DNA of 20,080 nucleotides from Anaerolineales bacterium UBA2029 (GCA_002332795.1 DDBP01000367.1:1-20080); one strand, 5' to 3'; shown: positions 1 to 8,196, counted from the first letter of the stretch. Notes: generated by a model not told the origin, from the sequence alone. Made by a program: numbers and translations.

Positions 1-1065
<1,065 letters not shown>

Positions 1066-1082
1066 GGCACAGACGGGAGGAT

Positions 1083-1142
1083 GGGAGGCCGGCAAGTTGC
1101 ACTGCAGCGGTCGCCTGATGGCAGTGGTATCTGCCGCCTCCC
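1083..1142 (+). promoter_or_regulatory. Nested hairpin in the tuf-rpsJ spacer
   Basis: An outer stem pairs 1083-1094 with 1132-1142 (11 bp with one bulged C). An inner stem pairs CACTGC 1100-1105 with GCAGTG 1121-1126. No T-tract follows, so it does not look like a simple intrinsic terminator. It lies between the tuf stop and the rpsJ Shine-Dalgarno site and could be a leader, attenuator or processing structure. Function is inference. Confidence 0.45.
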
Positions 1143-1184
1143 TCAGTTGACATCTGATCGGATAGGGAAACCTGAGGAACTCTT

Positions 1185-1493
1185 ATGGCCAAGCAGAAAA
1201 TCCGCATCCGCCTGAAAGCGTATGATCACCGCGTGCTGGATCAGTCGGCCCAGCGCATCGTCGAGACAGCAGAACGCACGGGTGCCCGTGTGGTGGGGCC
1301 GGTGCCGCTGCCCACGCGCATCGAGCGCTTCACTGTGCGCCGCTCGCCGTTCATTGACAAGGATTCGCAGGAACACTTCGAGATCCGCACGCACAAGCGT
1401 CTGATTGACGTGCTGGACCCGGACGCGAAGACCATTGATACGCTGATGCGGTTGAACTTGCCGGCTGGCGTGGACATCGAGATCAAAATCTAA
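1185..1493 (+). CDS. rpsJ: 30S ribosomal protein S10
   Basis: Small-subunit head protein uS10, also known in other bacteria as the NusE partner of NusB in antitermination. The 102-residue product has the usual length and family wording: KIRIRLKAYDHRVLDQSA at the N-terminus, VVGPVPLPT in the loop that reaches into the 30S head, and a THKRLIDVLDP stretch. The start is ATG 1185, preceded by TGAGGA at 1173-1178. It opens the S10 block 119 bases after tuf, and a 195-base spacer separates it from rplC. No abnormal residues were noticed. Identification rests on direct recognition of the family sequence. Confidence 0.98.
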   Translation: MAKQKIRIRLKAYDHRVLDQSAQRIVETAERTGARVVGPVPLPTRIERFTVRRSPFIDKDSQEHFEIRTHKRLIDVLDPDAKTIDTLMRLNLPAGVDIEIKI

Positions 1494-1688
1494 GCGCAGC
1501 CGGTCAGGGGCGCGCGGTATGTGCGCGACCTGCAGGCCAGGGCCGTGCCAGCAGACATCGGTCGCCAGGCGGCAACGGCCCGCCCGCCGGGGTCGGAACC
1601 CGGCAGAACCCTACCAGATAGTTGGGGCGACGAAGCAGGGATGATGCGTGGTGGGCGACGCCTGCCCCCCAGTCCCTTGGAGGCAGTG

Positions 1689-2342
1689 ATGAAGGGCATC
1701 ATTGGAAGAAAAGTGGGCATGACCCAAATCTTCGATAGCAACGGGCAAGTGATCCCGGTGACAGTCATCAAGGCTGGGCCGTGCTATGTGACGCAGATTC
1801 GCACCGAAGAAAAAGATGGCTATTCCGCCGTTCAGCTTGGCTTCGAGGAACTGCCGCCCAAGCGCAACGGTTCGTCGCGGCTCAACCAGCCTCAGCGCGG
1901 CCATCTGAAGCGCAACGGCCTGGACCTGCCCGATCTGCGCGTGCTGCGCGAGTTCCGCGTCAAGCAGATTGACGTGCAGGAAGGGCAGAAGCTGACCGTG
2001 GCCGACGTCTTCGCCCCCGGCGAGCGCGTGGATATCGTGGGCACGTCCAAGGGGCGTGGCTTCGCCGGTACGGTCAAGCGTCACAGCTTCAACCGCCAGC
2101 CCAAGACGCACGGTCAGTCCGACCGCGAGCGCGCGCATGGCTCGATCGGCTCGACTACCACGCCGGGCCGCGTGCTGAAGGGTACGCGCATGGCTGGCCG
2201 TATGGGTGGGCAGCGTGTCACCATTCAAAATCTCGAAGTAGTCGTGGTCGATGCGGAAAAGCACATGCTGGCGGTGCGCGGGTCGGTGCCCGGCGCCAAG
2301 GGCGGCATTCTGCTGATCAAGCAATCCCGCAAACAGCACTAG
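1689..2342 (+). CDS. rplC: 50S ribosomal protein L3
   Basis: Large-subunit protein uL3, which binds near the 3' end of 23S rRNA and reaches towards the peptidyl transferase centre. The 217-residue product begins MKGIIGRKVGMTQIF, a hallmark of the family, and contains the central extension GTSKGRGFAGTVKRH followed by HGSIGSTTTPGRV. The frame stays open upstream to 1521, but ATG 1689 is chosen because the family N-terminus begins there and a GGAGG lies at 1679-1683, five bases before it. The 195-base spacer after rpsJ contains GC-rich hairpin potential (for example GCCGGG/CCCGGC) and no gene that I can see. rplD follows after 29 bases. Confidence 0.97.
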   Translation: MKGIIGRKVGMTQIFDSNGQVIPVTVIKAGPCYVTQIRTEEKDGYSAVQLGFEELPPKRNGSSRLNQPQRGHLKRNGLDLPDLRVLREFRVKQIDVQEGQKLTVADVFAPGERVDIVGTSKGRGFAGTVKRHSFNRQPKTHGQSDRERAHGSIGSTTTPGRVLKGTRMAGRMGGQRVTIQNLEVVVVDAEKHMLAVRGSVPGAKGGILLIKQSRKQH

Positions 2343-2371
2343 GCGTGGCCCGCATCAAGGAGTCGTGAATC

Positions 2372-3016
2372 ATGCAAGTACCAGTTCGTAACATGGCCGG
2401 TGACCAGGTGGGCACCATCGAGCTGCCCCCCGACATTTTCGAGGTTGAGGTCAACACGGGCCTGATGCACCAGGCGTATGTACGCCAGATGGCTAACGCC
2501 CGGCTGGGGACGCACAAGACCAAGACGCGCGGAGAGGTGAACCGCACCAAAGCCAAGTGGTATCGCCAGAAGGGCACCGGTCGCGCCCGTCATGGCTCGC
2601 GCACTGCCCCTATCTTCGTCGGGGGTGGTGTGGCGCATGGCCCGCAGCCCCGCGACTACACCAAGCACATGCCGCGCAAGATGCGCCGCCAGGCGTTGCG
2701 TTGCGCCCTGTCGGCCCTGGCCGCCGATGATCAGATTGTGGTGGTGGACTCGCTGTCGCTCGATTCGCCCAAGACCAGGGTCATGCGCGAAGCGCTGAAC
2801 CGGCTGGTGGGCGACCAGAGCGCCCTGTTGCTGCTGGCCGACCGCAACGAAGTGGTGGAGCGCAGCGTGCGCAACCTGCCCAACGCCCGCTACCTGCGCG
2901 CCATGTACCTGAACGTGCGCGACCTGCTCTCGCACGACAAGGTCATCATCCCCAAGGACGCGCTGGAGGTGATCCGGGGCTTCCTGGGCACGGCAGCCGA
3001 GGGCCAGGAGGAGTAG
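2372..3016 (+). CDS. rplD: 50S ribosomal protein L4
   Basis: Large-subunit protein uL4, with a globular domain on the surface and an extended loop lining the peptide exit tunnel. In E. coli it autoregulates the S10 operon. The product has 214 residues. The tunnel loop is visible as KTRGEVNRTKAKWYRQKGTG followed by RARHGSRTAPIFVGGGVAHGP, and the C-terminal half has the conserved RNLPNARYL. AAGGAG at 2357-2362 sets the ATG at 2372. rplW follows four bases after the stop. Whether E. coli-style L4 control works here cannot be told; the rpsJ leader shows a hairpin but no recognisable S10 leader. Confidence 0.97.
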   Translation: MQVPVRNMAGDQVGTIELPPDIFEVEVNTGLMHQAYVRQMANARLGTHKTKTRGEVNRTKAKWYRQKGTGRARHGSRTAPIFVGGGVAHGPQPRDYTKHMPRKMRRQALRCALSALAADDQIVVVDSLSLDSPKTRVMREALNRLVGDQSALLLLADRNEVVERSVRNLPNARYLRAMYLNVRDLLSHDKVIIPKDALEVIRGFLGTAAEGQEE

Positions 3017-3020
3017 TACG

Positions 3021-3320
3021 GTGAGCAAGCAACTGCATCTGTACGACATCATCAAGCGGCCCATCATCACCGAGAAGTCGCACGGGATGGCTGAAGACAT
3101 CCATCAGTACGTCTTCGAGGTGGACATGCGCGCCAACAAAATCCAGATCGCCGAGGCGGTGATGCGCCTGTTCGATGTGGACGTGATCAAGGTGCGCACG
3201 ATGGTGGTGCCCGCCAAGCGTGGGCAACGGCTACGCAAGATGTACACGCGCAAGCCAGCCTGGAAGAAGGCCATTGTGACGGTGCCTGCCAACCAGTCTA
3301 TTGGCCTGTTCAAGATGTAA
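3021..3320 (+). CDS. rplW: 50S ribosomal protein L23
   Basis: Large-subunit protein uL23, which sits at the tunnel exit and docks trigger factor and SRP. The 99-residue product has YDIIKRPIITEKSH near the N-terminus, the classic L23 signature, then the RGQRLRKMYTRKPAWKKAIVTV loop and strand region. The start codon is GTG at 3021, supported by GGAGGAG at 3007-3013 inside the end of rplD, seven bases before it. The gap to rplD is only four bases, suggesting translational coupling. An 82-base spacer with a strong bulged hairpin follows, ahead of rplB. Confidence 0.97.
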   Translation: MSKQLHLYDIIKRPIITEKSHGMAEDIHQYVFEVDMRANKIQIAEAVMRLFDVDVIKVRTMVVPAKRGQRLRKMYTRKPAWKKAIVTVPANQSIGLFKM

Positions 3321-3334
3321 TCGTCGAGGGCATG

Positions 3335-3382
3335 GCGGCGCTCAGATATCCGCACCTCACGGGGCTAATGAGCGCTGACCGC
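3335..3382 (+). promoter_or_regulatory. Bulged hairpin in the rplW-rplB spacer
   Basis: GCGG-CGCTCA (3335-3344) pairs with TGAGCG (3369-3374) and CCGC (3379-3382), leaving a four-base bulge CTGA. This gives ten base pairs around a 24-base loop, ending 20 bases before the rplB ATG. No T-tract follows. It might control rplB translation or mRNA processing; this is inference. Confidence 0.45.
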
Positions 3383-3402
3383 AGAGTGAATGAGGTACAC
3401 CG

Positions 3403-4239
3403 ATGCCGATTAAGAAGTACAAGCCCACATCGCCCGGTCGCCGGGACATGACGGGCAGCACGTTCGAGGAAATCACGCGCGAAAAACCGCTGCGCCGTCT
3501 GGTGCGCGAACTGCGCAAGCGCGGCGGGCGCAACAACCTGGGGCGCGTCACGGTGCGCCATCGCGGCGGCGGGCACAAGCGTCGCTATCGTCTGATTGAC
3601 TTCCGGCGCGACAAGCTCAACATCCCCGCCCGCGTGGAGTCTATCGAGTACGATCCCAACCGCTCGGCGCGTATCGCCCTGCTGCTCTACGCCGATGGCG
3701 AGCGCCGCTACATCATCGCCCCGCTGGGGTTGCGCGTGGGCGATACGGTGGTCAGCGGGCCGAACGCCGAAGTGCGCGTGGGCAATGCGCTGCCCATCCG
3801 CCAGATTCCGGTCGGTTCGCTGGTGCACAACGTCGAGTTGTTGCCGGGACGCGGCGGGCAGTTGGCGCGCGCGGCGGGCACGTCGGCGCAGTTGCTGGCC
3901 AAGGAGGGCATCTATGCCCAGATCCGCCTGCCCAGCGGCGAGGTGCGCCTGGTACACGAAGACTGCATGGCGACCATCGGCCAGGTGGGCAACGCCGAGC
4001 ACGGCAACATCAAGCTGGGCAAGGCTGGCCGCAGGCGCTGGTTGGGCTGGCGGCCCACTGTGCGCGGTAGCGCGATGGACCCCAACAGTCACCCGCACGG
4101 TGGCGGTGAGGGGCGGTCGCCCATCGGTATGCCGGGGCCGAAGACGCCCTGGGGCAAACCGGCCATGGGCGTGAAAACCCGGCGCAACAAACGCACCGAC
4201 AAGTTTATCGTCCGGCGTCGTGGGTCACGTCGGAAGTAG
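3403..4239 (+). CDS. rplB: 50S ribosomal protein L2
   Basis: Large-subunit protein uL2, one of the most conserved r-proteins, needed for subunit association and the peptidyl transferase centre. The 278-residue product has the expected length. Visible landmarks are GRVTVRHRGGGHKRRYRLIDF in the N-terminal OB-like part, IPVGSLVHNVELLPGRGGQL in the SH3-like part, and near the C-terminus RGSAMDPNSHPHGGGEG, which carries the conserved His. The basic tail KTRRNKRTDKFIVRRR is intact. The start ATG 3403 opens MPIKKYKPTSPGRR, the family N-terminus; GAGGTACACCG lies upstream. rpsS follows after 14 bases. Confidence 0.98.
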   Translation: MPIKKYKPTSPGRRDMTGSTFEEITREKPLRRLVRELRKRGGRNNLGRVTVRHRGGGHKRRYRLIDFRRDKLNIPARVESIEYDPNRSARIALLLYADGERRYIIAPLGLRVGDTVVSGPNAEVRVGNALPIRQIPVGSLVHNVELLPGRGGQLARAAGTSAQLLAKEGIYAQIRLPSGEVRLVHEDCMATIGQVGNAEHGNIKLGKAGRRRWLGWRPTVRGSAMDPNSHPHGGGEGRSPIGMPGPKTPWGKPAMGVKTRRNKRTDKFIVRRRGSRRK

Positions 4240-4253
4240 GAGCGGAGGCAAGA

Positions 4254-4526
4254 ATGTCGCGTTCGCTGAAAAAAGGGCCATATATTGACCCGAAGCTGCT
4301 GCGTAAAGTCGAACAAATGCGGGAGCGCGGCGAAAAGAAGGTGATCCGCACCTGGAGTCGGGCCTCGACCATCTTCCCGCAGATGGTGGGCTTCACCATT
4401 GCGGTCCACGACGGGCGTCGCCATGTGCCGATCTACATCACCGAGAACATGGTGGGGCACCGGCTGGGCGAGTTTGCCCCGACGCGGACCTTCCGGGGTC
4501 ACTTGGCCGAAAAGAAGAAGAAGTAG
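4254..4526 (+). CDS. rpsS: 30S ribosomal protein S19
   Basis: Small-subunit head protein uS19, which contacts S13 and the A-site finger. The 90-residue product begins MSRSLKKGPYID and contains TWSRASTIFPQMVGFTIAVH and NMVGHRLGEFAPTRTFRGH, all diagnostic for the family. The lysine-rich tail is short and normal. The start is ATG 4254 with GGAGCGGAGG upstream at 4240-4249. rplV begins 21 bases after its stop. Nothing unusual. Confidence 0.98.
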   Translation: MSRSLKKGPYIDPKLLRKVEQMRERGEKKVIRTWSRASTIFPQMVGFTIAVHDGRRHVPIYITENMVGHRLGEFAPTRTFRGHLAEKKKK

Positions 4527-4547
4527 GTCAAGACGGGAGAATAGGCT

Positions 4548-4895
4548 ATGGATGTTCGTGCAACTGCCCGTTACCTGCCCATCTCGCCGCGCAAAATGCG
4601 CCTGGTGTGCGACCAGGTGCGCGGCATGGATGCGGATCAGGCATTGACTGTGCTGCGCTTTATGCCGCAAAAGGGCGCTCGCTTTGTGTCGAAGTTGATC
4701 GAATCGGCTATCGCCAACGCCGAGACCAACTTCGAGCTGAACCGGCGCGACCTGTATGTGTCGTACCTGGTGGCCAACGAAGGCCCACGGCTGAAGCGGA
4801 TGAAGGCTGGCGCGCGCGGGCGCTACAAGCCCCGTATGAAGCGCATGTCTCATCTCGTCGTCGTGTTGACTGAGCGCCAGGAGGAGGAAGCTTAA
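4548..4895 (+). CDS. rplV: 50S ribosomal protein L22
   Basis: Large-subunit protein uL22, whose long beta-hairpin lines the exit tunnel constriction opposite L4 and is a known site of macrolide-resistance mutations. The product has 115 residues. The N-terminal ATARYLPISPRKMRLVCDQVRG is the family hallmark, and the hairpin is recognisable as GPRLKRMKAGARGRY. The start is ATG 4548 with GGGAGAATAGGCT upstream. Its stop lies four bases before the rpsC start, a tight junction typical of this operon. The acidic tail EEEA is short. Confidence 0.97.
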   Translation: MDVRATARYLPISPRKMRLVCDQVRGMDADQALTVLRFMPQKGARFVSKLIESAIANAETNFELNRRDLYVSYLVANEGPRLKRMKAGARGRYKPRMKRMSHLVVVLTERQEEEA

Positions 4896-4899
4896 AAGC

Positions 4900-5577
4900 A
4901 TGGGACGCAAAGTACACCCGATTGGTTTCCGGCTCAAGATCAACCGCGACTGGTCGGCGCGCTGGTATGCCGAAGGCGATCGCTATCGTCAGTTGCTGCA
5001 AGAAGACTTCCGCATCCGTCAGTATGTGGAAAAGGAAGTCGAACGCGCTGGCGTGTCGAACGTGGAGATCGAGCGCTACCCCAACCAGGTGCAGGTGACG
5101 CTGTTCACCGCCAAGCCCGGCATTGTCATCGGGCGCAAGGGCGAAAGCGTCAAGAAGCTGCGCCAGGGCCTGGAAGAACTCACCGGCAAGAAGGTGAAGG
5201 TCGAGGTCGAGGAGATCGAGAAGCCCGATCTAGACGCCCGCCTGGTGGCGCTGAACATCGCCAGTCAGCTCGAACGCCGCATCGGCCACAGCCGCGCCAT
5301 GAAGCGCGCGGTCGGCCAGGCCATGCGCCAGGGAGCCAAGGGCATCAAGATTCAGGTCAGCGGTCGCCTGGCCGGTGCCGAAATGGCCCGCCGCGAATGG
5401 CAGATGGAAGGCCGCGTGCCGCGCGCGACCCTGCGCTCGAACATTGACTACGCCACTGCCGAGGCGTTGACCACCTACGGGCGCATCGGGGTCAAGGTGT
5501 GGATTTACAAGGGCGAATCCCTGGGCGAGCAACCGAAGCGCCAGGAAGAGCCAACGGATGTCTATGTGAGCCAATAA
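4900..5577 (+). CDS. rpsC: 30S ribosomal protein S3
   Basis: Small-subunit protein uS3, part of the mRNA entry channel and its helicase activity. The 225-residue product starts MGRKVHPIGFRLKI, the normal family N-terminus. It has a type II KH domain with the GxxG-type loop GRKGESVKKLRQ and the C-terminal domain RLAGAEMARREWQMEGRVP followed by the conserved GVKVWIYKGE. It overlaps nothing but sits four bases after rplV; the AGGAGGAGGAA at 4879-4889 inside the end of rplV serves as its ribosome binding site. A 92-base spacer with a compact hairpin separates it from rplP. Confidence 0.98.
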   Translation: MGRKVHPIGFRLKINRDWSARWYAEGDRYRQLLQEDFRIRQYVEKEVERAGVSNVEIERYPNQVQVTLFTAKPGIVIGRKGESVKKLRQGLEELTGKKVKVEVEEIEKPDLDARLVALNIASQLERRIGHSRAMKRAVGQAMRQGAKGIKIQVSGRLAGAEMARREWQMEGRVPRATLRSNIDYATAEALTTYGRIGVKVWIYKGESLGEQPKRQEEPTDVYVSQ

Positions 5578-5587
5578 GCAGAACGCC

Positions 5588-5604
5588 GCGTCGCCTGGCG
5601 ACGC
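5588..5604 (+). promoter_or_regulatory. Compact hairpin in the rpsC-rplP spacer
   Basis: GCGTCGC (5588-5594) pairs perfectly with GCGACGC (5598-5604) around a three-base CTG loop. It begins 11 bases after the rpsC stop and has no T-tract. In a GC-rich genome such a stem can arise by chance, but its position right after a stop matches others in this window. Confidence 0.35.
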
Positions 5605-5669
5605 CGGAGGCGCGCCGCGGGCCAACAGGCTGGGGTGCGCCGGGTTCTGACCTGTGAGGAGTGACGACC

Positions 5670-6113
5670 ATGTTAATGCCGAAGCGGGTAAAACACCGCA
5701 AGCAGTTTCGTGGGCGGATGAAGGGCACCGCCGCGCGGGGCAACACCGTCCAGTTTGGCGATTACGGGTTGCAGGCGCTGGAACCGGCCTGGATCACCAG
5801 CCGCCAGATCGAAGCTGCACGCCGTGCCATCATGCGCCATATCCGGCGTCGTGGGCGCGTGTACATTCGCATCTTCCCCGACAAGCCCGTCACCAAGCGC
5901 CCGGCGGAAAGCCGCATGGGTAAAGGTAAGGGGTCGGTGGATCACTGGGTGGCTGTCGTACGGCCTGGGCGCATCATGTTCGAGATGGCTGGCATTGACC
6001 AGGAAACGGCCAACGAAGCCCTGCGCCTGGCTGCCTTCAAACTGCCCATCGCCACGAAGATCGTCAAGCGCATTGACCCCATCAGTGGGGAGGAGGTAGT
6101 GCGCGATGCGTAG
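5670..6113 (+). CDS. rplP: 50S ribosomal protein L16
   Basis: Large-subunit protein uL16, positioned between the A-site tRNA and the central protuberance. It is 147 residues from the chosen start. ATG 5670 gives MLMPKRVKHRKQFRGRMKG, the standard N-terminus, and GAGGAG at 5656-5661 lies eight bases upstream. A GTG at 5661 in the same frame falls inside that site and is rejected. Further landmarks are RRGRVYIRIFPDKPVTKRP and the VRPGRIMFEMAG segment. The stop overlaps the rpmC start by eight bases (ATGCGTAG), so the two are probably translationally coupled. Confidence 0.97.
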   Translation: MLMPKRVKHRKQFRGRMKGTAARGNTVQFGDYGLQALEPAWITSRQIEAARRAIMRHIRRRGRVYIRIFPDKPVTKRPAESRMGKGKGSVDHWVAVVRPGRIMFEMAGIDQETANEALRLAAFKLPIATKIVKRIDPISGEEVVRDA

Positions 6114-6330
6114 GGCCGCCGAAATTCGCCAGATGACCGACGCAGAAATCGCGCAGGCCATCCAGGAAGCCAAGCAGGAGATGTTCAACCTGCGCATTCA
6201 GTGGAAGCTGGGCCAGCTCGAAGACTACACGCGCATCCGTCAGCTCAAACGCGAGATCGCGCGCCTGCTCACCATTCAGCACGAGCGCCGGCTGGCAGCC
6301 AGGCTCGTTCAGGAGGATGCCGATGCCTAA
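6106..6330 (+). CDS. rpmC: 50S ribosomal protein L29
   Basis: Large-subunit protein uL29, a small two-helix protein beside L23 at the tunnel exit. The 74-residue product has the family pattern: REL-like helix 1 (MTDAEIAQAIQEAKQEMFNL), then LRIQWKLGQLEDYTRIRQLKR, the conserved L29 signature, and a short helix ending. ATG 6106 overlaps the rplP stop by eight bases, and its SD is GGGGAGGAGG at 6086-6095 inside rplP. Its own end overlaps the rpsQ start by eight bases as well. Confidence 0.96.
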   Translation: MRRAAEIRQMTDAEIAQAIQEAKQEMFNLRIQWKLGQLEDYTRIRQLKREIARLLTIQHERRLAARLVQEDADA

Positions 6331-6607
6331 CAATCGCAAACGCCTGGTGGGGCGTGTGATCCGCAGCGGGACCATGAACAAGACCATCGTGGTCGAGGTC
6401 GAGCGGATGCACCCTCACCCGCTGTACAAGAAAGTCGTGCGGACGCGCAAGAAGTACATGGTGCACGACGAGTCCAATGCCACTCCGGTGGGCGCTGTGG
6501 TGCGCATTGTCGAAAGCCGCCCTATCAGCAAGACCAAGCGCTGGGCGCTGGAAGCAGTGCTGCAACTGCCGGAGCAGGAAACGGTGGCCGTTCGTGACGT
6601 TGAGTGA
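6323..6607 (+). CDS. rpsQ: 30S ribosomal protein S17
   Basis: Small-subunit protein uS17, an OB-fold protein that binds 16S rRNA early in assembly. From ATG 6323 it is 94 residues and begins MPNNRKRLVGRVIRSG. Family landmarks are MNKTIVVEVERMHPHPLYKK and VRIVESRPISKTKRW. Another ATG lies two codons upstream at 6317, but it directly abuts AGGAGG (6311-6316), leaving no spacer. 6323 has six bases and is preferred. The start overlaps the rpmC stop as ATGCCTAA. Confidence 0.96.
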   Translation: MPNNRKRLVGRVIRSGTMNKTIVVEVERMHPHPLYKKVVRTRKKYMVHDESNATPVGAVVRIVESRPISKTKRWALEAVLQLPEQETVAVRDVE

Positions 6608-6619
6608 GGCAACGACGAG

Positions 6620-6991
6620 ATGATCCAGCAAGAATCGCGGCTGAAAATTGCCGACAACACCGGCGCGCGCGAAATCCTGGTCATCCACATCGTGGGTGGC
6701 TCCAAGCGCAAAACCGGTACGGTGGGAGACATTGTCATCGGCACGGTCAAGTCCGCCTCGCCGCAGGGCGCGGTGAAAAAGAGCGAGATCGTGCGGGCGG
6801 TCATCGTGCGCACGGCCAAGGAATATCGCCGTAGTGACGGATCGTACATCAAGTTCGACGACAACGCGGCGGTCATCCTGCAGGGCGACACCAAAGACCC
6901 GCGCGGCACGCGCATCTTCGGCCCGGTGGCGCGCGAACTGCGCGAAAAAGGGTTCATGAAGATCGTCTCGCTGGCACCGGAAACCCTCTAG
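6620..6991 (+). CDS. rplN: 50S ribosomal protein L14
   Basis: Large-subunit protein uL14 at the subunit interface (bridge B8, the site where RsfS binds in other bacteria). The 123-residue product begins MIQQESRLKIADNTGARE, nearly universal for the family, and includes GDIVIGTVKSASPQGAVKKS and the terminal GPVARELREKGFMKIVSLAPE. Length and sequence are standard. It begins 12 bases after rpsQ; GGCAACGACGAG upstream holds only a weak SD. A 41-base spacer leads to rplX. Confidence 0.98.
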   Translation: MIQQESRLKIADNTGAREILVIHIVGGSKRKTGTVGDIVIGTVKSASPQGAVKKSEIVRAVIVRTAKEYRRSDGSYIKFDDNAAVILQGDTKDPRGTRIFGPVARELREKGFMKIVSLAPETL

Positions 6992-7032
6992 AGCCGCCCC
7001 TGGGCTGGCACGAGATTGGGAGTTGGGCAGGT

Positions 7033-7356
7033 ATGCAACGGATCAAGAAGGGCGACACCGTCGAGGTGATCGCTGGCAAAGACAAAGGGGTGCGCGGCGC
7101 TGTGCTGCGCGTCATCCCCAAGGAAAACCGGGTGGTGGTCGAGCGCGTCAACGTCGTCAAGAAGCACCAGTCGCCGGTGCGGGCCGGGCGTGGCCAGGTT
7201 CAGCCGGGCATCATCGAGTTCGAAGCGCCCATTCACCTTTCCAATGTCATGCTCGTCTGCACGCAGTGCAACGAGCGGACGCGCGTCGGCTACCGGGTGA
7301 CGGAAGACGGCATGAAAGTGCGCGTGTGCCGCAAGTGCGGTGCGGACATTGACTAG
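7033..7356 (+). CDS. rplX: 50S ribosomal protein L24, zinc-ribbon form
   Basis: Large-subunit assembly-initiator protein uL24. The 107-residue product has the KOW motif region at the N-terminus (IKKGDTVEVIAGKDKGVRG) and VVVERVNVVKKHQ after it. The C-terminal part has Cys76-x2-Cys79 and Cys99-x2-Cys102, a four-cysteine ribbon seen in many bacterial L24 proteins that probably binds zinc. ATG 7033 follows TGGGCAGGT. rplE begins 28 bases after the stop. All four cysteines are present, in contrast to the altered ligands of S14 downstream. Confidence 0.97.
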   Translation: MQRIKKGDTVEVIAGKDKGVRGAVLRVIPKENRVVVERVNVVKKHQSPVRAGRGQVQPGIIEFEAPIHLSNVMLVCTQCNERTRVGYRVTEDGMKVRVCRKCGADID

Positions 7357-7384
7357 CCGTCTTCGCAAGTGAGGTAGGAGTCCT

Positions 7385-7933
7385 ATGGCCAAGAGTCGTC
7401 TGCTGGAACGCTATCGCAAGGAAGTGGTTCCGGCCCTGATGGAAGAATTCGGCTATTCCAGCGTCATGCAGGTGCCGCGCATCACCAAACTGGTGGTCAA
7501 CGTCGGCGTGGGCGAGGCGCTGGACAACCCCAAAGCCCTGGATGGCGCGGTCGAAGACCTGCGCTCCATCACCGGTCAGCAGCCGGTCATCACCCGCGCG
7601 CGCAGGAGCATCGCTGGCTTCAAACTGCGTGAAGGGCGCGCCATTGGGGTGAAGGTGGACGTGCGTGGCGAGCGCATGTGGTCCTTGCTCGACCGCCTGA
7701 TCAACGTGGCCCTGCCCCGCACGCGCGACTTCAGCGGCGTCAACCCCGATGCGTTCGACGGGCGCGGCAACTATACGCTGGGCCTGCGCGAGCAGTTGCT
7801 CTTCCCGGAGATCGCCTACGACAAGATCGACAAGGTGCGCGGCATGGAAATCACCATCGTGACCACCGCCCGCACCGACGAAGAAGCGCGTCGTTTGCTG
7901 GCATTGTTGGGGATGCCGTTCCGCGCGCAGTGA
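7385..7933 (+). CDS. rplE: 50S ribosomal protein L5
   Basis: Large-subunit protein uL5, which binds 5S rRNA and touches the P-site tRNA. The 182-residue product begins MAKSRLLERYRKEVVPAL. Landmarks are VPRITKLVVNVGVGEA, ITGQQPVITRARRSIAGFKLR and the segment RTRDFSGVNPDAFDGRGNY, followed by EQLLFPEI. The family length is about 179-185, so it is complete. ATG 7385 follows GAGGTAGGAG at 7371-7380. rpsN lies 40 bases downstream. Confidence 0.98.
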   Translation: MAKSRLLERYRKEVVPALMEEFGYSSVMQVPRITKLVVNVGVGEALDNPKALDGAVEDLRSITGQQPVITRARRSIAGFKLREGRAIGVKVDVRGERMWSLLDRLINVALPRTRDFSGVNPDAFDGRGNYTLGLREQLLFPEIAYDKIDKVRGMEITIVTTARTDEEARRLLALLGMPFRAQ

Positions 7934-7973
7934 GCGCCGACGGCAACCAGGCAGTGAGGGAAGGAAGGTCTGA

Positions 7974-8180
7974 ATGGCCAGAAAATCGTTGGTGGCACGT
8001 GAGACACGGCGCAAGTACAAGGTGCGCGTGCGCAATCGTTGCCAGTATGTAGACCCCAATTCGGGTAAAGTGTGCGGACGCCCGCGCGGTTACTACCGCC
8101 GTTTTGGGCTGTGCCGCATTCACCTCCGGCAACTGGCGCTGGAAGGCAAAATCCCCGGTGTGGTCAAGTCGAGCTGGTGA
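7974..8180 (+). CDS. rpsN: 30S ribosomal protein S14, zinc-type with altered knuckle
   Basis: Small-subunit head protein uS14 of the short, zinc-binding class. The usual class is about 61 residues with C-x2-C-x12-C-x2-C. This one has 68 residues with Cys23-x10-Cys34-x12-Cys47-x2-His50. The first knuckle carries an extra eight residues (QYVDPNSGKV lies between the cysteines) and the last ligand is His instead of Cys. The rest is canonical: GRPRGYYRRFGLCRIHLRQLA and the ending GKIPGVVKSSW. The x12 spacing is kept, so a CCCH site is plausible. GGAAGG at 7962-7967 precedes ATG 7974. It sits between rplE and rpsH as expected, so it is the resident S14 and not a stray paralogue. Confidence 0.96.
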   Translation: MARKSLVARETRRKYKVRVRNRCQYVDPNSGKVCGRPRGYYRRFGLCRIHLRQLALEGKIPGVVKSSW

Positions 8181-8196
8181 GTGAGCGGAGCGAACG

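Noticed and set aside
1147..1175. Perfect TTGACA (1147-1152) as the -35 of an rpsJ promoter
   Set aside because: At 16-18 bases downstream there is only ACCTGA-like sequence, with no acceptable -10 hexamer; kept only as a note.
1521..1688. N-terminal extension of L3 from an upstream in-frame ATG
   Set aside because: The extra 56 residues are proline/arginine-rich and unlike L3, and a good GGAGG directly precedes the canonical MKGIIGRKVG start at 1689.
1611..2339. Long minus-strand open frames opposite rplC, rplB, rplV, secY and map
   Set aside because: They are shadows of high-GC coding frames on the plus strand, rich in His, Ala and Arg, without recognisable domains or a start context.
7033..7356. 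L24 zinc ribbon as a novelty
   Set aside because: The four-cysteine C-terminal ribbon is common in bacterial L24 proteins.
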